Shown here: positions 6,371 to 7,341 of the stretch, in pieces
Numbering within the stretch: the first letter of the stretch is position 1
How the letters are laid out: every line of letters begins with the position of its first letter
Origin: Anaerolineae bacterium
GTDB taxonomy: Bacteria; Chloroflexota; Anaerolineae; JAADDB01
Direction: 5' to 3'
Assembly: GCA_015489285.1 (NCBI GenBank)
Contig: WGAA01000265.1
Span: forward strand, 1-7,341
DNA: 7,341 bases
Position numbers and translations under genes: made by a program
Notes under the pieces: model-generated
Database searches by the model: none
What the model was told of the DNA's origin: nothing
What the model saw: only the letters and a program-made list of their open reading frames with translations

Positions 6371-6377
6371 CTCCTCC
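6371..6377 (-). promoter_or_regulatory. Ribosome binding site of the epimerase gene
   Basis: GGAGGAG on the minus strand ends 6 nt before ATG 6364. It decides between ATG 6364 and the upstream in-frame GTG at 6379, which is adjacent to the site and could not use it. Confidence 0.85.
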
Positions 6378-6446
6378 ACGTGAAATCATCAACCCCATTC
6401 CCACAAGTAGCGTCCCCCGTTCGCTCGACGAATTGTCTCGCGCCTT

Positions 6447-7341
6447 TTACCTGGGATGTTCCTTTTTTATGTACAACCTGCCCGGCCGCAAACGCAAGCC
6501 GGTCATCGGTCGGAAGGCGTCGGGGTGACGGATAAGGGGCAAAGGCCCCTCATAATATACCTTTAGCAAGCCTTCCGTTGTTGCGTCCATGAGCCAGAAG
6601 AGCGGCTGATCGAGGACGACGGCAGTAAACCGTTGTTCCCGCAAGGCGTTGCGTGTTTCCTCGCGTAACCGTTGTCCCCATCGGTCGGGATCGCTTCGCA
6701 GGACGTCGTAGGCCGCGGCAATGTGCATGTGGGGGCGTTTGCCCGCCCGAACGGCCAAGTAGGGATGGAAGGGGACGAGAATATCCCCTTCGAAGTGAGC
6801 CAGTTTGGCGACAACTTGGTCTCCTGCGGCCACGTGGCGCGCGTCGGGCACGATAAGGGTAGGGTTGTAGAACAGGGCCAGCAACTGCAGGAAGACGATG
6901 AGGGCTATCGGCCCCTCTTTCCACACATCTCCCCGGCCCCATTGGCGGGAGATCTGGGCCACCCACAACCCCAAACCCAGGGCCAGCATCGCGTGGAAGG
7001 GCATGAGGTCGTTCAGGTAACTTCCCCGGTGGGAGCGCACGAGCCACGTGTTGAGGAACACACTGGCGAAGAAGATGCCGTACCATGCCAGGGTGTTCCA
7101 GCGCGCCCGGGCCCACGTGAGCCAGAGGAAAAGAAGGGTCGTGACGAAGGCCAGGCTCACGTAAGGGAACACATCATCCTTCCAGAATCGCCAGAGCGCG
7201 TGGGGAAATACGGGAAATCCCCCCGGGATCGTGACGGTGTAGTACCAGAACCACCCCTTCGTGCGCCAGCTCAACCACAGGACGCTCAGTACCAGGAGGA
7301 GGGCAAAGGTGAGTTCCGTGGCCCATATCCGCTTTTCCCGC
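6447..7341 (-). CDS. Polytopic membrane protein, probable GT-C fold glycosyltransferase (N-terminus beyond the window)
   Basis: The frame is open from base 7340 at the right edge to TAA at 6449-6447, giving 297 C-terminal residues. In the visible fragment about five hydrophobic spans appear (roughly 7-24, 57-76, 83-101, 114-130 and 143-158). They are followed by a soluble, basic C-terminal domain of about 130 residues starting with ILVPFHPYLAVRAGK (187-201) and containing FTAVVLDQP (238-246). The RGSYLNDLMPFHAMLAL segment (105-121) before a membrane span resembles the late loops of GT39/GT87-like lipid-linked glycosyltransferases, in which an Asn-containing loop precedes a hydrophobic helix. 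The catalytic acidic residues of GT-C enzymes lie near the N-terminus and are not in view, so activity cannot be judged. A TTG at 7274 is internal, as the frame continues upstream in sense with a hydrophobic span. A glycan role is supported by the downstream epimerase. The family call is moderate. Confidence 0.7.
   Translation of the reverse strand, partial: REKRIWATELTFALLLVLSVLWLSWRTKGWFWYYTVTIPGGFPVFPHALWRFWKDDVFPYVSLAFVTTLLFLWLTWARARWNTLAWYGIFFASVFLNTWLVRSHRGSYLNDLMPFHAMLALGLGLWVAQISRQWGRGDVWKEGPIALIVFLQLLALFYNPTLIVPDARHVAAGDQVVAKLAHFEGDILVPFHPYLAVRAGKRPHMHIAAAYDVLRSDPDRWGQRLREETRNALREQRFTAVVLDQPLFWLMDATTEGLLKVYYEGPLPLIRHPDAFRPMTGLRLRPGRLYIKKEHPR

Noticed and set aside
6365..6446. TTCG-TCGAG-CGAA small inverted repeat between the glycosyltransferase and epimerase genes as a terminator
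   Set aside because: The stem is only 4 bp and no T-run follows; cotranscription of the two genes is more likely.

Overview
The window is a compact, GC-rich stretch of bacterial chromosome holding seven protein genes. Two of them run off the edges. The Ccm (System I) cytochrome c maturation genes, a response-regulator/adenylate-cyclase fusion, a membrane GAF protein and a cell-surface sugar locus together suggest an aerobic or facultative, possibly thermophilic Chloroflexota (Anaerolineae-like) bacterium. This placement is an inference from gene style; no marker gene is present. No RNA gene, insertion sequence, CRISPR array or integrase was seen.

Region 1 (1-3892, minus strand) reads as one operon in the order promoter, response-regulator adenylate cyclase, ccmH, ccmG, ccmF. 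A near-consensus sigma70 promoter (TTGGCA, 17-bp spacer, TATAAT) lies directly in front of the cyclase ATG, so the message should be leaderless or nearly so. The cyclase stop overlaps the ccmH start (ATGA). ccmH and ccmG are 3 bp apart, and ccmG and ccmF are 35 bp apart. CcmG (thioredoxin-like) and CcmH (thiol reductase) keep the apocytochrome CXXCH cysteines reduced, and CcmF joins heme to them outside the membrane. All four expected CcmF histidines and the WWD-type motif are visible. The joining of cAMP signalling to cytochrome c assembly in one transcript is the most unusual feature of the window.

Region 2 (3946-5397, plus strand) is a divergent gene for a two-TM protein with a helical linker and two GAF-like domains but no recognisable output domain. 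It shares the 89-bp intergenic region with the cyclase and may be a sensor or scaffold in the same circuit.

Region 3 (5411-7341, minus strand) holds the C-terminal part of a polytopic GT-C-like membrane glycosyltransferase, followed by an extended-SDR NAD-dependent sugar-nucleotide epimerase/dehydratase. This is probably part of a surface-polysaccharide locus. It converges on the GAF gene with only 13 bp between the stop codons and no visible terminator. A G-quadruplex motif and a (CG)7 tract lie in the 3' part of the epimerase gene.
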